A stretch of 64,000 nucleotides of DNA, taken from NCBI GenBank assembly GCA_963729795.1, contig CAVSPC010000029.1, forward strand, positions 1-64,000, written 5' to 3'. The stretch comes from CAWBBA01 sp963729795. Lineage in GTDB: Bacteria; Desulfobacterota; Desulfomonilia; Desulfomonilales; Desulfomonilaceae. This document shows positions 26,078 through 35,086 of this stretch, piece after piece (within the stretch, counting starts at the first letter, position 1; each line of letters begins with the position of its first letter). The translations under genes and the position numbers were made by a program. The notes beneath the pieces were generated by a model. The model worked only from the letters and a program-made list of their open reading frames with translations. It was not told the DNA's origin and made no database searches.

Positions 26078-27097
26078 CTATCCCAGGGGTTCTCCATATC
26101 GCTTGCGAAGTTCGAGGTTGACTTCAAGCACGTTCACGAACTCTTCACCAGCCAGACCATACCATGGGGCCGATGCGTTTTGTTGCAAGATCTGCTCGAT
26201 TTCTTTTCGAATTCCAGCCGGATCGCGTTTGAGATCCGTGGCCCATTTGGAGGCAACCCGATCAAGCTGAAATTCGGCATTTTGAAGTGTGATATGAGGA
26301 TCGAGCCCGGAAGCGGAAGCCATGACAAGATCGCCGGGGACCTCTTCAAATTCGGCATCAGGATGGTCTTCTCGCCACATCAAACAGAAGGTAGATTGAA
26401 TATCAGTGCCCCCATTGACGGGCCCAATTTTAGAGACAGTCTTGCCGTCAGATCCAGTCTGAGTGATAGTGGCCGGGAATTTGCCGGGTTTTTCGGTGGA
26501 GAAATTCTCAAAGAACAATACCGCCAAATCTGCTGCTTTCGGTTCGGGAGTGTCCGGATTCTCCTTGATCCACTTGGCTACCGGCTTCGGATGCGCCTTC
26601 GCCCAAGCGTCAACGTAAGCGGCATGAGTCGGGTCACTCGTGACCCACGACTGGGCAAGGGAATTATGCAAATCTGCCCACTGAGCCACAATGTGCGGTT
26701 TCCCCTGATAAATATCCTTCTGGAACCAGCTCTCGATATCGGGTGCCACAGGCTTTCCGGCATTGGGACCGCTTCGGTACTTCATGATAGGACCGAGCGT
26801 GCGGGCAACGCGATCGCGCAGTTGGTAATTGGATGCGGCCAGGCTCGACGATGACGAAGCGGTGGCATCATAAGAGCACGCAGAAGGACGGGGTTGAAAG
26901 TATTCATCCTTTGTGAACGGCTGCGCAATAAGGAGAGATCCCACCGGCTTGCCATCAGGGCCTTTCAGAATGCTGCCGTTGGCCTGAAACGGAAACACGG
27001 TCTGTCCGATCCCCCATAAAACCAATGGATAAATCACGCAACTGATGACCACCAGCACGAACAACAGTAAAACGCTCTTGAAAAGATATCGCAACAT
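26078..27097 (-). CDS. kdpC: K+-transporting ATPase KdpC subunit, long form
   Basis: A 339-residue protein with one N-terminal membrane helix (LRYLFKSVLLLFVLVVISCV). The usual KdpC body has FPFQANGSILKGPDGKPVGS, FTKDEYFQPRPSA and near the end GDLVMASASGLDPHITLQNA. Typical KdpC has about 190 residues; here some 140 residues are inserted between the SxLAxSN-like part (SNYQLRDRVA) and the DLVxASASGLDP motif. The insert is rich in Trp, Lys and Pro (DIESWFQKDIYQGKPHIV, AYVDAWAKAHPKPVAKW). KdpC stabilises the KdpFABC complex and aids high-affinity K+ uptake. The ATG at 27097 has GGAG eight bases upstream; earlier GTG and ATG codons are too close to it. Confidence 0.9.
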   Translation of the reverse strand: MLRYLFKSVLLLFVLVVISCVIYPLVLWGIGQTVFPFQANGSILKGPDGKPVGSLLIAQPFTKDEYFQPRPSACSYDATASSSSSLAASNYQLRDRVARTLGPIMKYRSGPNAGKPVAPDIESWFQKDIYQGKPHIVAQWADLHNSLAQSWVTSDPTHAAYVDAWAKAHPKPVAKWIKENPDTPEPKAADLAVLFFENFSTEKPGKFPATITQTGSDGKTVSKIGPVNGGTDIQSTFCLMWREDHPDAEFEEVPGDLVMASASGLDPHITLQNAEFQLDRVASKWATDLKRDPAGIRKEIEQILQQNASAPWYGLAGEEFVNVLEVNLELRKRYGEPLG

Positions 27098-27125
27098 GTT
27101 CATGTCTCCTTCACTCACCGAAACC

Positions 27126-29291
27126 TTAGCTAACCATGCCTAAGCTTACTATTACCAGGTCGATCAGTTTGATGCCGATAAATGGCAGTACTACCCCTCC
27201 CAGTCCCCAGATCAGCAAATTCCTGCGCAACAGAGCTTCAGCGCCCAGAGCCTGGTAACGAACTCCCTTGAGGGCGACCGGGATCAGGGCAGGGATGATG
27301 AGAGCGTTAAAGATCACAGCAGACAAAATGGCCGAGGTCGGTGAATGCAGATGCATAATGTCGACGACCTTCAGCCAAGGTAGAGTTCCGGCGAAAAGCG
27401 CGGGAATTATCGCGAAATATTTTGCCACGTCGTTTGCTACGGAAAAGGTGGTCAAGGAACCGCGCGTTATCAAAAGCTGCTTCCCGATTTCTACAACCTC
27501 GATTAGCTTGGTGGGATCACTGTCTAAATCCACCATGTTGGCAGCTTCTTTGGCCGCTTGTGTCCCGGCGTTCATGGCCAGTGCTACGTCAGCCTGGGCT
27601 AAGGCTGGGGCGTCGTTGGTGCCGTCGCCCATCATTGCCACCATTTTCCCGCCCGCCTGCTCCTTGCGGATGTAAGCGAGTTTGGTCTCAGGGGTGGCCT
27701 GAGCGAGGAAATCGTCTACTCCCGCCCGCTTGGCGATTGTCGCGGCCGTGAGGGGGTTGTCACCGGTGATCATGACGGTACGAAGCCCCATCTTTCTCAG
27801 TCGCACGAACCGTTCATTCATGTGGGGTTTCAAAATGTCTTCAAGGACAATCACACCGGCGATGCTGTTGTCTTCGGCAACGACCAAGGGGGTCGCTCCA
27901 TCAGAGGCTGCGCCATCTACAAGCTTGTTCAGTTCCTCATCCGGAACAGAGCCGCCGTTACCCCCAACAAATTTTATCACCGCGTCCGGGGCCCCTTTTC
28001 GTATTCGTCGTCCGTCAGGAAGGTCTATGCCGCTCATGCGCGTCTCCGCAGTAAACGGCACGAAGTGAGCATCCTCCGGTACAACTACTGAACTTCCAGC
28101 TTGCTTCTCGAACAATCTTACGATGCTTTTCCCCTCCGGGGTCGCATCTGCCGCTGACGCCAGGGCAGCCAGCCGTCCCACGTCATCGGATGAATATTTT
28201 CCCAAGGGTAAAAACGTTGTTGCGTTTCTGTTTCCTATAGTGATTGTGCCGGTCTTATCCAACAACACCACATCGATGTCACCGGCCAGCTCCACGGCTT
28301 TGCCGCTCTTGGATATAATGTTGGCCTGAAGCGCCCGATCCATGCCTGCTATACCGATGGCGGCAAGCAAAGCTCCGATGGTTGTAGGTATGAGACAGAC
28401 AAGGAGCGCAATGAGAGTGGGGACATCTGTCCCAAGGCTCTTGACAGGCTCTTGAATGCCCAAGAAACTCATCATGTATTGTTCGGCATTCCAGGCCATC
28501 GCCCAAAGGGGAATTACCACAATTAGGAAAACCAAGGTGAAAGCCGAAAGCACGAGAGTGAGAGCGATCTCGTTCGGGCTTCGCTGACGAATAGCCCCCT
28601 CAACAAGACCGATCATCTTGTCGAGGAACGATTCTCCGGCTCCGCTGGTGATCTCGACTTCAATTTGATCGGAGAGTAATACAGTACCCCCTGTCACACC
28701 TGATCGGTCTCCTCCTGCTTCTCGAATCACCGGGGCAGACTCCCCGGTGATCGCAGACTCGTCGACAGAAGCGACCCCTTTGATGATGTCGCCATCACCG
28801 GGAATGGTTTGTCCCGCCTTCACGATCACCCGATCGCCCACTTTCAAAGCTGTTGAAGAAACCTCCTCGATGCCTCCGGCTGCAGTTATGCGATGGGCCA
28901 CAGTATCTTGACGAGTTTTTCTCAGCGATTCTGCCTGTGCCTTGCCACGGGCTTCTGCAAGGGCCGTGGCGAAGTTCGCAAAGAGCACGGTCAAGAAAAG
29001 CCACGCATCAACCCAAATAAAATAGCTTAGCGGCGCAACGCTCGCTTTTTGTCCCCATGCAGCCTCAATGATATACAAAAGCGTCAAGAAGGCCCCAACC
29101 TCGACTACGAACATCACAGGATTCTTCCATTGGGTGTCGGGTCGAAGCATTACAAATGCCTGCTTCAGAGCGGCCACCGCTGTCTCTTTCTCCAACAATG
29201 CTTTCGGCTTGACACGACGCTGCGGCCGAGGTGTCTCTAAAGATAAAGGAATCTCGTGCATAGTATCGGTGGTCCCCCGTAATCTATTCAT
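27126..29291 (-). CDS. kdpB: K+-transporting P-type ATPase KdpB subunit
   Basis: A 721-residue P-type ATPase, the energising subunit of KdpFABC in the inner membrane. Signature motifs: VDESAITGESAPVIREAGGD (actuator TGES), LLDKTGTITIGNRNATTF (phosphorylated Asp in DKTGT), and MVAMMGDGTNDAPALAQADV (hinge). Transmembrane segments include VPTLIALLVCLIPTTIGALL. The frame is open from an ATG at 29357, but AAGGGGTGCGAC before the ATG at 29291 makes that the better start. It follows kdpA and precedes kdpC by 28 bases. Confidence 0.96.
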   Translation of the reverse strand: MNRLRGTTDTMHEIPLSLETPRPQRRVKPKALLEKETAVAALKQAFVMLRPDTQWKNPVMFVVEVGAFLTLLYIIEAAWGQKASVAPLSYFIWVDAWLFLTVLFANFATALAEARGKAQAESLRKTRQDTVAHRITAAGGIEEVSSTALKVGDRVIVKAGQTIPGDGDIIKGVASVDESAITGESAPVIREAGGDRSGVTGGTVLLSDQIEVEITSGAGESFLDKMIGLVEGAIRQRSPNEIALTLVLSAFTLVFLIVVIPLWAMAWNAEQYMMSFLGIQEPVKSLGTDVPTLIALLVCLIPTTIGALLAAIGIAGMDRALQANIISKSGKAVELAGDIDVVLLDKTGTITIGNRNATTFLPLGKYSSDDVGRLAALASAADATPEGKSIVRLFEKQAGSSVVVPEDAHFVPFTAETRMSGIDLPDGRRIRKGAPDAVIKFVGGNGGSVPDEELNKLVDGAASDGATPLVVAEDNSIAGVIVLEDILKPHMNERFVRLRKMGLRTVMITGDNPLTAATIAKRAGVDDFLAQATPETKLAYIRKEQAGGKMVAMMGDGTNDAPALAQADVALAMNAGTQAAKEAANMVDLDSDPTKLIEVVEIGKQLLITRGSLTTFSVANDVAKYFAIIPALFAGTLPWLKVVDIMHLHSPTSAILSAVIFNALIIPALIPVALKGVRYQALGAEALLRRNLLIWGLGGVVLPFIGIKLIDLVIVSLGMVS

Positions 29292-29371
29292 GTCGCACCC
29301 CTTTGAGCACTTGCTCCATTTCATGGTCCCTGCTTCGGACTTTAATGAGTTTTTCATAAGTGATCATCTAG

Positions 29372-31199
29372 TCAGCCCCCGAATGGAATAGGTCCGAAAT
29401 GCTCTGCCACCGGTCCCAATGCTGCAACCGGCAGAAAAAGCAGGGCTCCGACAATAATGATCGTTCCGAGTAACAGGATTCCAAAGGTGAGGGTGTCGGT
29501 AGGCAAAGTTCCCAGGCCAAACGGGCTTGATTTCTTTTCCCCGAGATATGCAGCCATGGCGATCGGCGCAACAATAGGCAAATAGCGGCTAAATAACATC
29601 ACCAAGCCCGCTGCAATATTCCAAGGTATAGCCTCCGGATTGGGATTAGGATTGCTTACCAAACCGTAGACCACCTGCAATCCATCAAAGGCCGAGCCGT
29701 TATTCGCAGAGGCTGAAGAGAAGTTGTAAAGCATCTGCGAAAAACCATGCGCGCCGGGATTGCTGACGGCTTTAAGCCCCCAGGCGGTCGCTGCGAAGAG
29801 TCCGGTGGGGAAAAGGATCATGAACGGATGAACCAGCAAGGCAATCGTCGCAAGCTTCATCTCGCGGGCTGCGATTTTCTTGCCCAAGTACTCAGGAGTC
29901 CGCCCGACCATCATACCGGCCACGAAAATCGCGATGATCACGTAGATCAACATGTTGATCATGCCGACGCCTTTGCCGCCGTAGATGCAGTTCAGCCACA
30001 TTCCAGTCATGGGCGACAAGGCGGCAATCGGGTTGAGGCTGTCTGCCTCCGCATTCACGGCCCCGCAGGTCACGTCTACTGTAACGGCCGCATAAGTGGC
30101 CCCTGCAGACGTCCCGAAGCGCATTTCTTTTCCTTCAAGGTTACCCAGATGCTGGTCCACCGGCAGGGACGGAACCGGCTGCTGTGACACTACCCGTTTA
30201 CCGCCTGGTGCGGTCGCGCTGGGGATTGCAAATGTTCGGGCCGGATGACTCCTCAATCCCGCGTTCGGTTTCAGCGTGTCAAAATAGACGCTCCAGACAT
30301 ATGGTGCCGATCATCAATATCATCATGACCGCAAAAACCACCAAGGCATGACGCAGCCGACCGAGCATCCGCCCGTACATCAGCACCAAGGCGAATGGGA
30401 AAATCATCATGCACAGAGTGTTCACAAAGTTCGAAAACCCGGTGGGATTCTCGAAAGGATGCGCTGAATTCATCCCGGTGAATCCACCCCCATTGGTGCC
30501 AAGCATCTTCATGGATTCGAAGGCGGCGATCGGTCCGACCGTTATGGTCTGCTGCTTCACCTCACCTGTGTCCGTGGTTCCCATTGCTGCCGGTTCGAGA
30601 GTCGAAACCGAGACCGTGGATTGGTAGGTCATCGGACTCCCTTGCTGAATAAAAACGAGGCTTACAATAAGGGCAACGGGAACGAACATGTAAACCACAG
30701 TCCGCCACATATCCACAAAGTAATTGCCGACCAGCGAGTCGCCACGCAAAGCACGGATAATCGCAGTCAGTGCGCACAGACCTACCGCAGCAGAAATGAA
30801 AAGCATGGCAATGCCAAAGAAAATCTGGCTAAAATTCGACAGAACCTGCTCGCCTGAATAGTGTTGGAGGTCAGTATTGGTCATGAACGATGTTACGGCT
30901 TGGAATATGGTGCTGGGGAAAATCATCCCCTTACCACCAGGATTCAGCGGCATCCACGGCTGGATTGCCAGAACCACATAGCCGTAAACGAACAGCAGAA
31001 CGTTAAAGACGAGCAATGAAACGGTATATTGCTTCCAGTTTTGAGGGCCGCTGTCCAGGCGTTTTTCTATCCAACCAAAGACCGGCAAAGGCCGGTACTT
31101 TCCTTCCATGATCCAGGTCATGTAGCGACTCAATGGGAATGCCACCAGCGTCGCCGTGACAAGAAGCGCCAATGGAAGGATCCATGTCTGTATGAACAT
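29372..31199 (-). pseudogene. kdpA: K+-transporting ATPase KdpA subunit, interrupted by a +1 frameshift
   Basis: KdpA is the K+-translocating channel-like subunit. The 5' frame (31199-30279, 306 codons) has SFMTNTDLQHYSGEQ and TNGGGFTGMNSAHPFENPTG, two of the selectivity-filter loops. The 3' frame (to 29372) has CGAVNAEADSLNPIAAL, GRTPEYLGKKIAAREMKLAT and SASANNGSAFDGL, the remaining loops. Together they give about 600 residues, a normal KdpA. The frames join near 30279-30300: reading one base ahead restores CWSVYFDTLKPNAG where the 5' frame ends CLERLF-stop. The stop context is TTT-TGA-C, which resembles the prfB shift site. It is therefore a sequence error, a mutation or a recoding site. 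AAAGGACTC precedes the ATG. Confidence 0.85.
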
Positions 31200-31242
31200 T
31201 GTTTGAGTCCTTTCAGTATTTCAATTCCAGCGCATCCCTTGC

Positions 31243-31326
31243 TCAAAACCATTCCGGACGCACAAGGGTCACGACTAGATAAACGAACACAAAGGCCGCC
31301 ACGGCCGCCGTCACATAGGTCAACAT
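31243..31326 (-). CDS. kdpF: K+-transporting ATPase KdpF subunit
   Basis: A 27-residue single-helix peptide, MLTYVTAAVAAFVFVYLVVT followed by LVRPEWF, matching the size and build of KdpF (one helix, short polar end with a Pro-Glu-Phe-type terminus). KdpF stabilises the KdpFABC complex in the membrane. GGGGGTGAGACGA precedes this ATG. A longer frame upstream overlaps another small gene and is not needed. It lies 43 bases before kdpA. Confidence 0.85.
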   Translation of the reverse strand: MLTYVTAAVAAFVFVYLVVTLVRPEWF

Positions 31327-31343
31327 TCGTCTCACCCCCAGCT

Positions 31344-31439
31344 TTATATTTTCTCGCATGCTTTCAGAAACAAGAATATAAGCCCCATTGATGCGAGGCC
31401 CAAAAGAAATGTCGCTAGTAGCCAAATTTCAAGATTCAT
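31344..31439 (-). CDS. 31-residue single-helix membrane peptide at the head of the kdp genes
   Basis: Minus-strand reading from the ATG at 31439 gives MNLEIWLLATFLLGLASMGL followed by IFLFLKACEKI and a TAA. It is one hydrophobic helix with a short basic/acidic cytoplasmic end, very similar in style to small unnamed peptides encoded next to kdpF in other bacteria. The start codon lies inside the last codons of the histidine kinase gene in another frame, with GAGGAAGCCTTAA as ribosome site, so translation is probably coupled. Kinase, this peptide, KdpF and KdpA follow one another without gaps. A role in Kdp assembly or in signalling between kinase and pump is inference. Confidence 0.7.
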   Translation of the reverse strand: MNLEIWLLATFLLGLASMGLIFLFLKACEKI

Positions 31440-33279
31440 TTAAGGCTTCCTCCTCGAAAATACGATCGGCGCGTTTGAGAGAAAAGGTAAAGGTGCTTCC
31501 TTCAGCTTCCCGGCTCTCGGCGGTAATTGATCCGCCATGCGCTTCCACGATCTCTTTTGCAATAGCAAGCCCCAGACCTACGCCCGATTGGGTGTCCTGA
31601 TCGGGGATCCTAAAAAATTGCTCGAAAATTGTCTGGAGATAGCATTCCGGTATGCCCTTGCCGGTGTCGGACACAGAAAAATAAACATATTTTTCGTCAG
31701 CCTTCGCGGAGAGAGTTATCTTACCACCCGGGTCGGTGTACTTCAGAGCATTGGAAAAGAGATTCGCAAAAACATGTGTCACACGCGTCTGATCGGCCCA
31801 GACTTCAGGCAAATCGTCAGGCAGCTCCATATTTAAGCTTACGCCGCAATCCTGGCACCCACTTCGGAAAGGTTCTACTGCGTCCAAGGCCATGTCGTGA
31901 GTAGACACCGTTCGGAAATCCATGTGTGCCTTTCCCGCCTCGATCCTGCCTATATCCAACAAGTCTTCCAGGATCCTGTGCAGCCGTTCGGCATCTTCTT
32001 CGGCCGCAATCAGCACCTCAGACTGCTTTTCAGTCAACCCGCCCAAATCTTCTTCAAGCAACAGGTGAATCGCCATCCGAACCGATGTCAGGGGGGTTTT
32101 TAACTGATGAGACACTGTGGAAATTACCCCTCGCTTCAAATCTTCCTGCTGTCGTTGCTGGGTTATGTCTGATAGTATGATCATAACAGCCATTGCTATT
32201 TTTTCTCTGTCCAAAATGGGCACAGCCTTTGGCCAGAAATATCGTTCATCTCCGTTAATAAAATGTTGAATGGGAGGCTGGTTCCCGTTCGGTTCGACCG
32301 GCACACCGTTCTTGAGGGCTTTGTTGAACAGGGTCATTAGCCAATCAAGCGACAGGCTCTGAATGTCAGTATTGCGTCTGAGGCCAAAAGCGTTTGCAGC
32401 TATCTCGGTAGCAACCTGCACACGTCCATTTCGATCCACTACCGCTACGGCGTCCGGAAGACTGTGGAACGCCTGTTGCACGCTGTACTGGATTTGAGCC
32501 AATCTGGCCTCTCGAGTGCGTCGGACCTGACGAAGGCTCTCTGCCATGGAGTTGAAGGCCTCCGACAGTTGGCCAATCTCGTCCCTCGAATCAGTCTTGA
32601 CAACCAGGTCCAGGTTTCCCGCTTTGATGTCGTTTGCCGACTCGATGAGACGGGTGATCGGTTTGAGAATCCATCGTCCCGTGAAAAATATGAAGCCGCC
32701 GGCCATGACAGCCCCGATCGCCAGTAGAAAATACATTTGCCGTTTGGCTGAGGCTGCGCGATGCCGCGCGCGATCGTTGGCCCGCCACATGTTCTCCTGG
32801 TTCATTTGAAGGATGTTTTCAGCCGTGGTGTTGATCTCTTCGAACAGCGGGAGCAGTTCGGTCGAATAATTTCCGAGCCTTGCGTCGACGGTCAAATTTG
32901 CATTTGTAGCATCCTGGATCTTCGACTTGTATTGTGTGAAGAGTTTTTGGAGCCTGCGGGCTTTTTCGCCTTCCCCGGGAAGCGTAACATTGTTTAGCTC
33001 TACTTGAAGGGCATTTTCGAATTTCGGCTCATTAGCGCTGATTTGCTTCATTCCTTCCTGCTCGTACCCGAGCAACCGGAACAATATCCCGCTATTAATA
33101 TTCTCCAGCGCTTCTCTCATTTGCTGACATGCGATCGTGCTGCGATAGTTCTCTCGCAGAATAACATCAATGGAATCCCCCAGTTGGGAAAGAAGACTCA
33201 CGCTCTGCATGCCTACAAGGACCATGATCGTGAGCAGAGCCCCGAATCCCAACGAGAGTTTTTGCCGAAGACTGAGCAC
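31429..33279 (-). CDS. KinB-like sensor histidine kinase
   Basis: A 616-residue membrane kinase. Helix 1 at about 10-30, a periplasmic four-helix-bundle domain (31-185), helix 2 at about 188-208, HAMP (RWILKPITRLIESANDIKAG), PAS (about 270-385), HisKA with ISTVSHQLKTPLTSVRMAIH (phosphoacceptor His), and an ATPase domain with NLFSNALKYTDPGG, DTGKGIP and GVGLGLAIAKEIV. This layout is that of KinB of Pseudomonas, partner of the NtrC-type AlgB. Its gene follows an AlgB-like regulator gene and leads directly into the kdp genes, so it probably controls them. Start is GTG at 33279 with GAGGA eight bases upstream. The periplasmic ligand is unknown. Confidence 0.9.
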   Translation of the reverse strand: MLSLRQKLSLGFGALLTIMVLVGMQSVSLLSQLGDSIDVILRENYRSTIACQQMREALENINSGILFRLLGYEQEGMKQISANEPKFENALQVELNNVTLPGEGEKARRLQKLFTQYKSKIQDATNANLTVDARLGNYSTELLPLFEEINTTAENILQMNQENMWRANDRARHRAASAKRQMYFLLAIGAVMAGGFIFFTGRWILKPITRLIESANDIKAGNLDLVVKTDSRDEIGQLSEAFNSMAESLRQVRRTREARLAQIQYSVQQAFHSLPDAVAVVDRNGRVQVATEIAANAFGLRRNTDIQSLSLDWLMTLFNKALKNGVPVEPNGNQPPIQHFINGDERYFWPKAVPILDREKIAMAVMIILSDITQQRQQEDLKRGVISTVSHQLKTPLTSVRMAIHLLLEEDLGGLTEKQSEVLIAAEEDAERLHRILEDLLDIGRIEAGKAHMDFRTVSTHDMALDAVEPFRSGCQDCGVSLNMELPDDLPEVWADQTRVTHVFANLFSNALKYTDPGGKITLSAKADEKYVYFSVSDTGKGIPECYLQTIFEQFFRIPDQDTQSGVGLGLAIAKEIVEAHGGSITAESREAEGSTFTFSLKRADRIFEEEALNES

Positions 33280-33306
33280 CTTTTATTCCTCGCCGATATA
33301 CATAAG

Positions 33307-33322
33307 AGCAACCTTCATGCCA
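33307..33322 (-). promoter_or_regulatory. Sigma-54 (-24/-12) promoter of the kinase-kdp operon
   Basis: Minus strand TGGCAT (33322-33317), GAAGG, TTGCT (33311-33307), matching the consensus TGGCAY-N5-TTGCW at every defined position. Transcription would start near 33297, about 18 bases before the kinase GTG start. Two putative enhancer sites lie upstream at 33384-33432. Confidence 0.8.
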
Positions 33323-33383
33323 AAACTGCAGAGGCCTAACCCCCTATAATTACGATAAGCAGCAAAAGGTCGGTAGGGCAGAG

Positions 33384-33432
33384 CCTTGTCCTTGGCAAGG
33401 TGGGCGGGGAAACTGCCTTGCATATTGCAAGG
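33384..33432 (-). promoter_or_regulatory. Paired enhancer sites CCTTG-N7-CAAGG
   Basis: Two dyads with identical arms and spacing: CCTTG-TCCTTGG-CAAGG at 33384-33400 and CCTTG-CATATTG-CAAGG at 33416-33432. Their centres are 32 bases apart (three helical turns) and lie about 95 and 127 bases upstream of the predicted sigma-54 start. This is the classic arrangement for an NtrC-type activator. The obvious candidate is the regulator encoded immediately upstream. Confidence 0.65.
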
Positions 33433-33476
33433 CCTGATGGATGCGCTTGGGACCATTCGATCTCATTAATGTTGAG

Positions 33477-34835
33477 TCAAATCTTGTATTGCTTGCGTCT
33501 TCGCCAAAGCGTCGCCTGGTCTATTCCAAGTATTTCCGCGGCTTCCTGTAGCGATTTCGTGGTCGCCAGGATGCGCCGGATGTGCTCCTCCTCAATTTTT
33601 GCCAGATTGACAGGATCTCCGAGTTTAACAGCGGCAGTGCTTTGAGAAATTCTCTCTGGCAAATATTCAACACCAACGCGATCTGTCTTGCACAATATGG
33701 CTGCCCGTTCGACAACATTGCTTAATTCCCTGACATTCCCCGGCCATTCGTATCCTCTGAGCGTTTCCAGGGCATCCTCCGCGAACCCTTGGAAGTCTCG
33801 ACGGTTCTTTCGGCCAAAGAAAGCCAGGAACCGCTCCGCCAAAAGGGATACATCCTCCGGCCTCTCGCGTATAGGAGGAATCTCAATCTGGATGACGTTT
33901 AATCTATACAGCAGATCTTCTCGGAAACGCCCCTCCCTTACCGCATTTTCCAAGTCTATGTTGGTGGCTGTTACGATCCGGACATCGGCTTTTCGTGTAA
34001 TCGTATCGCCCACGCGCTCGTATTCACAATCTTGAACGAAGCGTAGCAGTTTGGGTTGAAGCGGCAATGGCAAATCGCCGATCTCATCCAAAAAGAGAGT
34101 TCCTCCCTCACACATTGCTATGCGTCCGGGATAATCCCGAATTGCCCCCGTGAATGCTCCCTTGGCATGTCCGAAAAGCTCGCTTTCCAGCAACTCCGAG
34201 GGAAGAGTCGGGCATGAAATGACCCCTATAGGTTTTTCAGCCCGATTGCTCCAATAATGAATGGCTCGCGCCAGTGCACTCTTGCCGGTGCCGCTCTCCC
34301 CTCGGAGCATGACTCTGGCATCAGAGATCGCAACTTCGCGCGCCAGATTCACTACTCGCTGCATTGCCGGGCTGGTGCTCGAGAAATCCGCTTCAGGGAT
34401 TGACCTGCCAAGTTCATCCTGGAGGGTACTGACCGTCTGTTCCAATCGACGAACCGCTGCCACTTTACCAACAGCTAGATTCACCTGGGCCGGTGTAAAG
34501 GGCTTTGGAATATAGTCCGTAGCCCCGCGACGCATCGCTTCCACCGCTGTGTCAATCGAAGAGTAGGCCGTTATCACCACCACTTTGAGCCACGGGGCCG
34601 ACGCTAACAGCGATGGAATCAAATCCAATCCGTCTTCGGAGCCGAGTCTGAGATCGACGAAAGCCAGATCAAAAGAGCGACGTGCCGCTTCCGCCACGGC
34701 ATCCTGAAAATTGCTGACTGCAATGACCGTGTGTCCTCTGGTTTCGAGGCAAACGGTTAAGGTTTTGCGAATGTTCACCTCGTCATCCACAATTAATATG
34801 CTGAGTGGTGGTGCTGTAGTCTTCGGTTCAATCAT
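33477..34835 (-). CDS. AlgB-like sigma-54-dependent response regulator
   Basis: A 452-residue NtrC-family activator. The receiver has ILIVDDEVNIRKTL, LAFVDLRLGSEDG with the phospho-Asp, and ATDYIPKPF. The AAA+ domain has GESGTGKSALA, ELFGHAKGAFTGAIRDYPGR with an intact GAFTGA, and GGTLFLDEIGDLP. The C-terminal HTH is IRRILATTKSLQEAAEILGI followed by DQATLWRRRKQYKI, which closely resembles the AlgB C-terminus. It is encoded just before the KinB-like kinase, so the two form a two-component pair. It would be expected to activate sigma-54 promoters; the one at 33307-33322 is the nearest. Confidence 0.92.
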   Translation of the reverse strand: MIEPKTTAPPLSILIVDDEVNIRKTLTVCLETRGHTVIAVSNFQDAVAEAARRSFDLAFVDLRLGSEDGLDLIPSLLASAPWLKVVVITAYSSIDTAVEAMRRGATDYIPKPFTPAQVNLAVGKVAAVRRLEQTVSTLQDELGRSIPEADFSSTSPAMQRVVNLAREVAISDARVMLRGESGTGKSALARAIHYWSNRAEKPIGVISCPTLPSELLESELFGHAKGAFTGAIRDYPGRIAMCEGGTLFLDEIGDLPLPLQPKLLRFVQDCEYERVGDTITRKADVRIVTATNIDLENAVREGRFREDLLYRLNVIQIEIPPIRERPEDVSLLAERFLAFFGRKNRRDFQGFAEDALETLRGYEWPGNVRELSNVVERAAILCKTDRVGVEYLPERISQSTAAVKLGDPVNLAKIEEEHIRRILATTKSLQEAAEILGIDQATLWRRRKQYKI

Positions 34836-35086
34836 GGAATTGCCGATCCTGAATCACCCGAGAATGTGATTTCAACTCAGGCGGAGATCATCTCTCGTTC
34901 CTTGGTGGCAAGAGCCTGCGAACTTAGAGATCATTTCGTAACATTGTTTTGAAAACATTGCAAAAGACCCCCAATAGATCGTGAATTCTGTGTATCTAAG
35001 AGTTTTAGCCAGAGGCTGAGTCAGAATCGAACGACCCGGTCCGGGTAGGCATTCAGTTTTCAGCGGAAAAGCGTCATCAAACCCGT

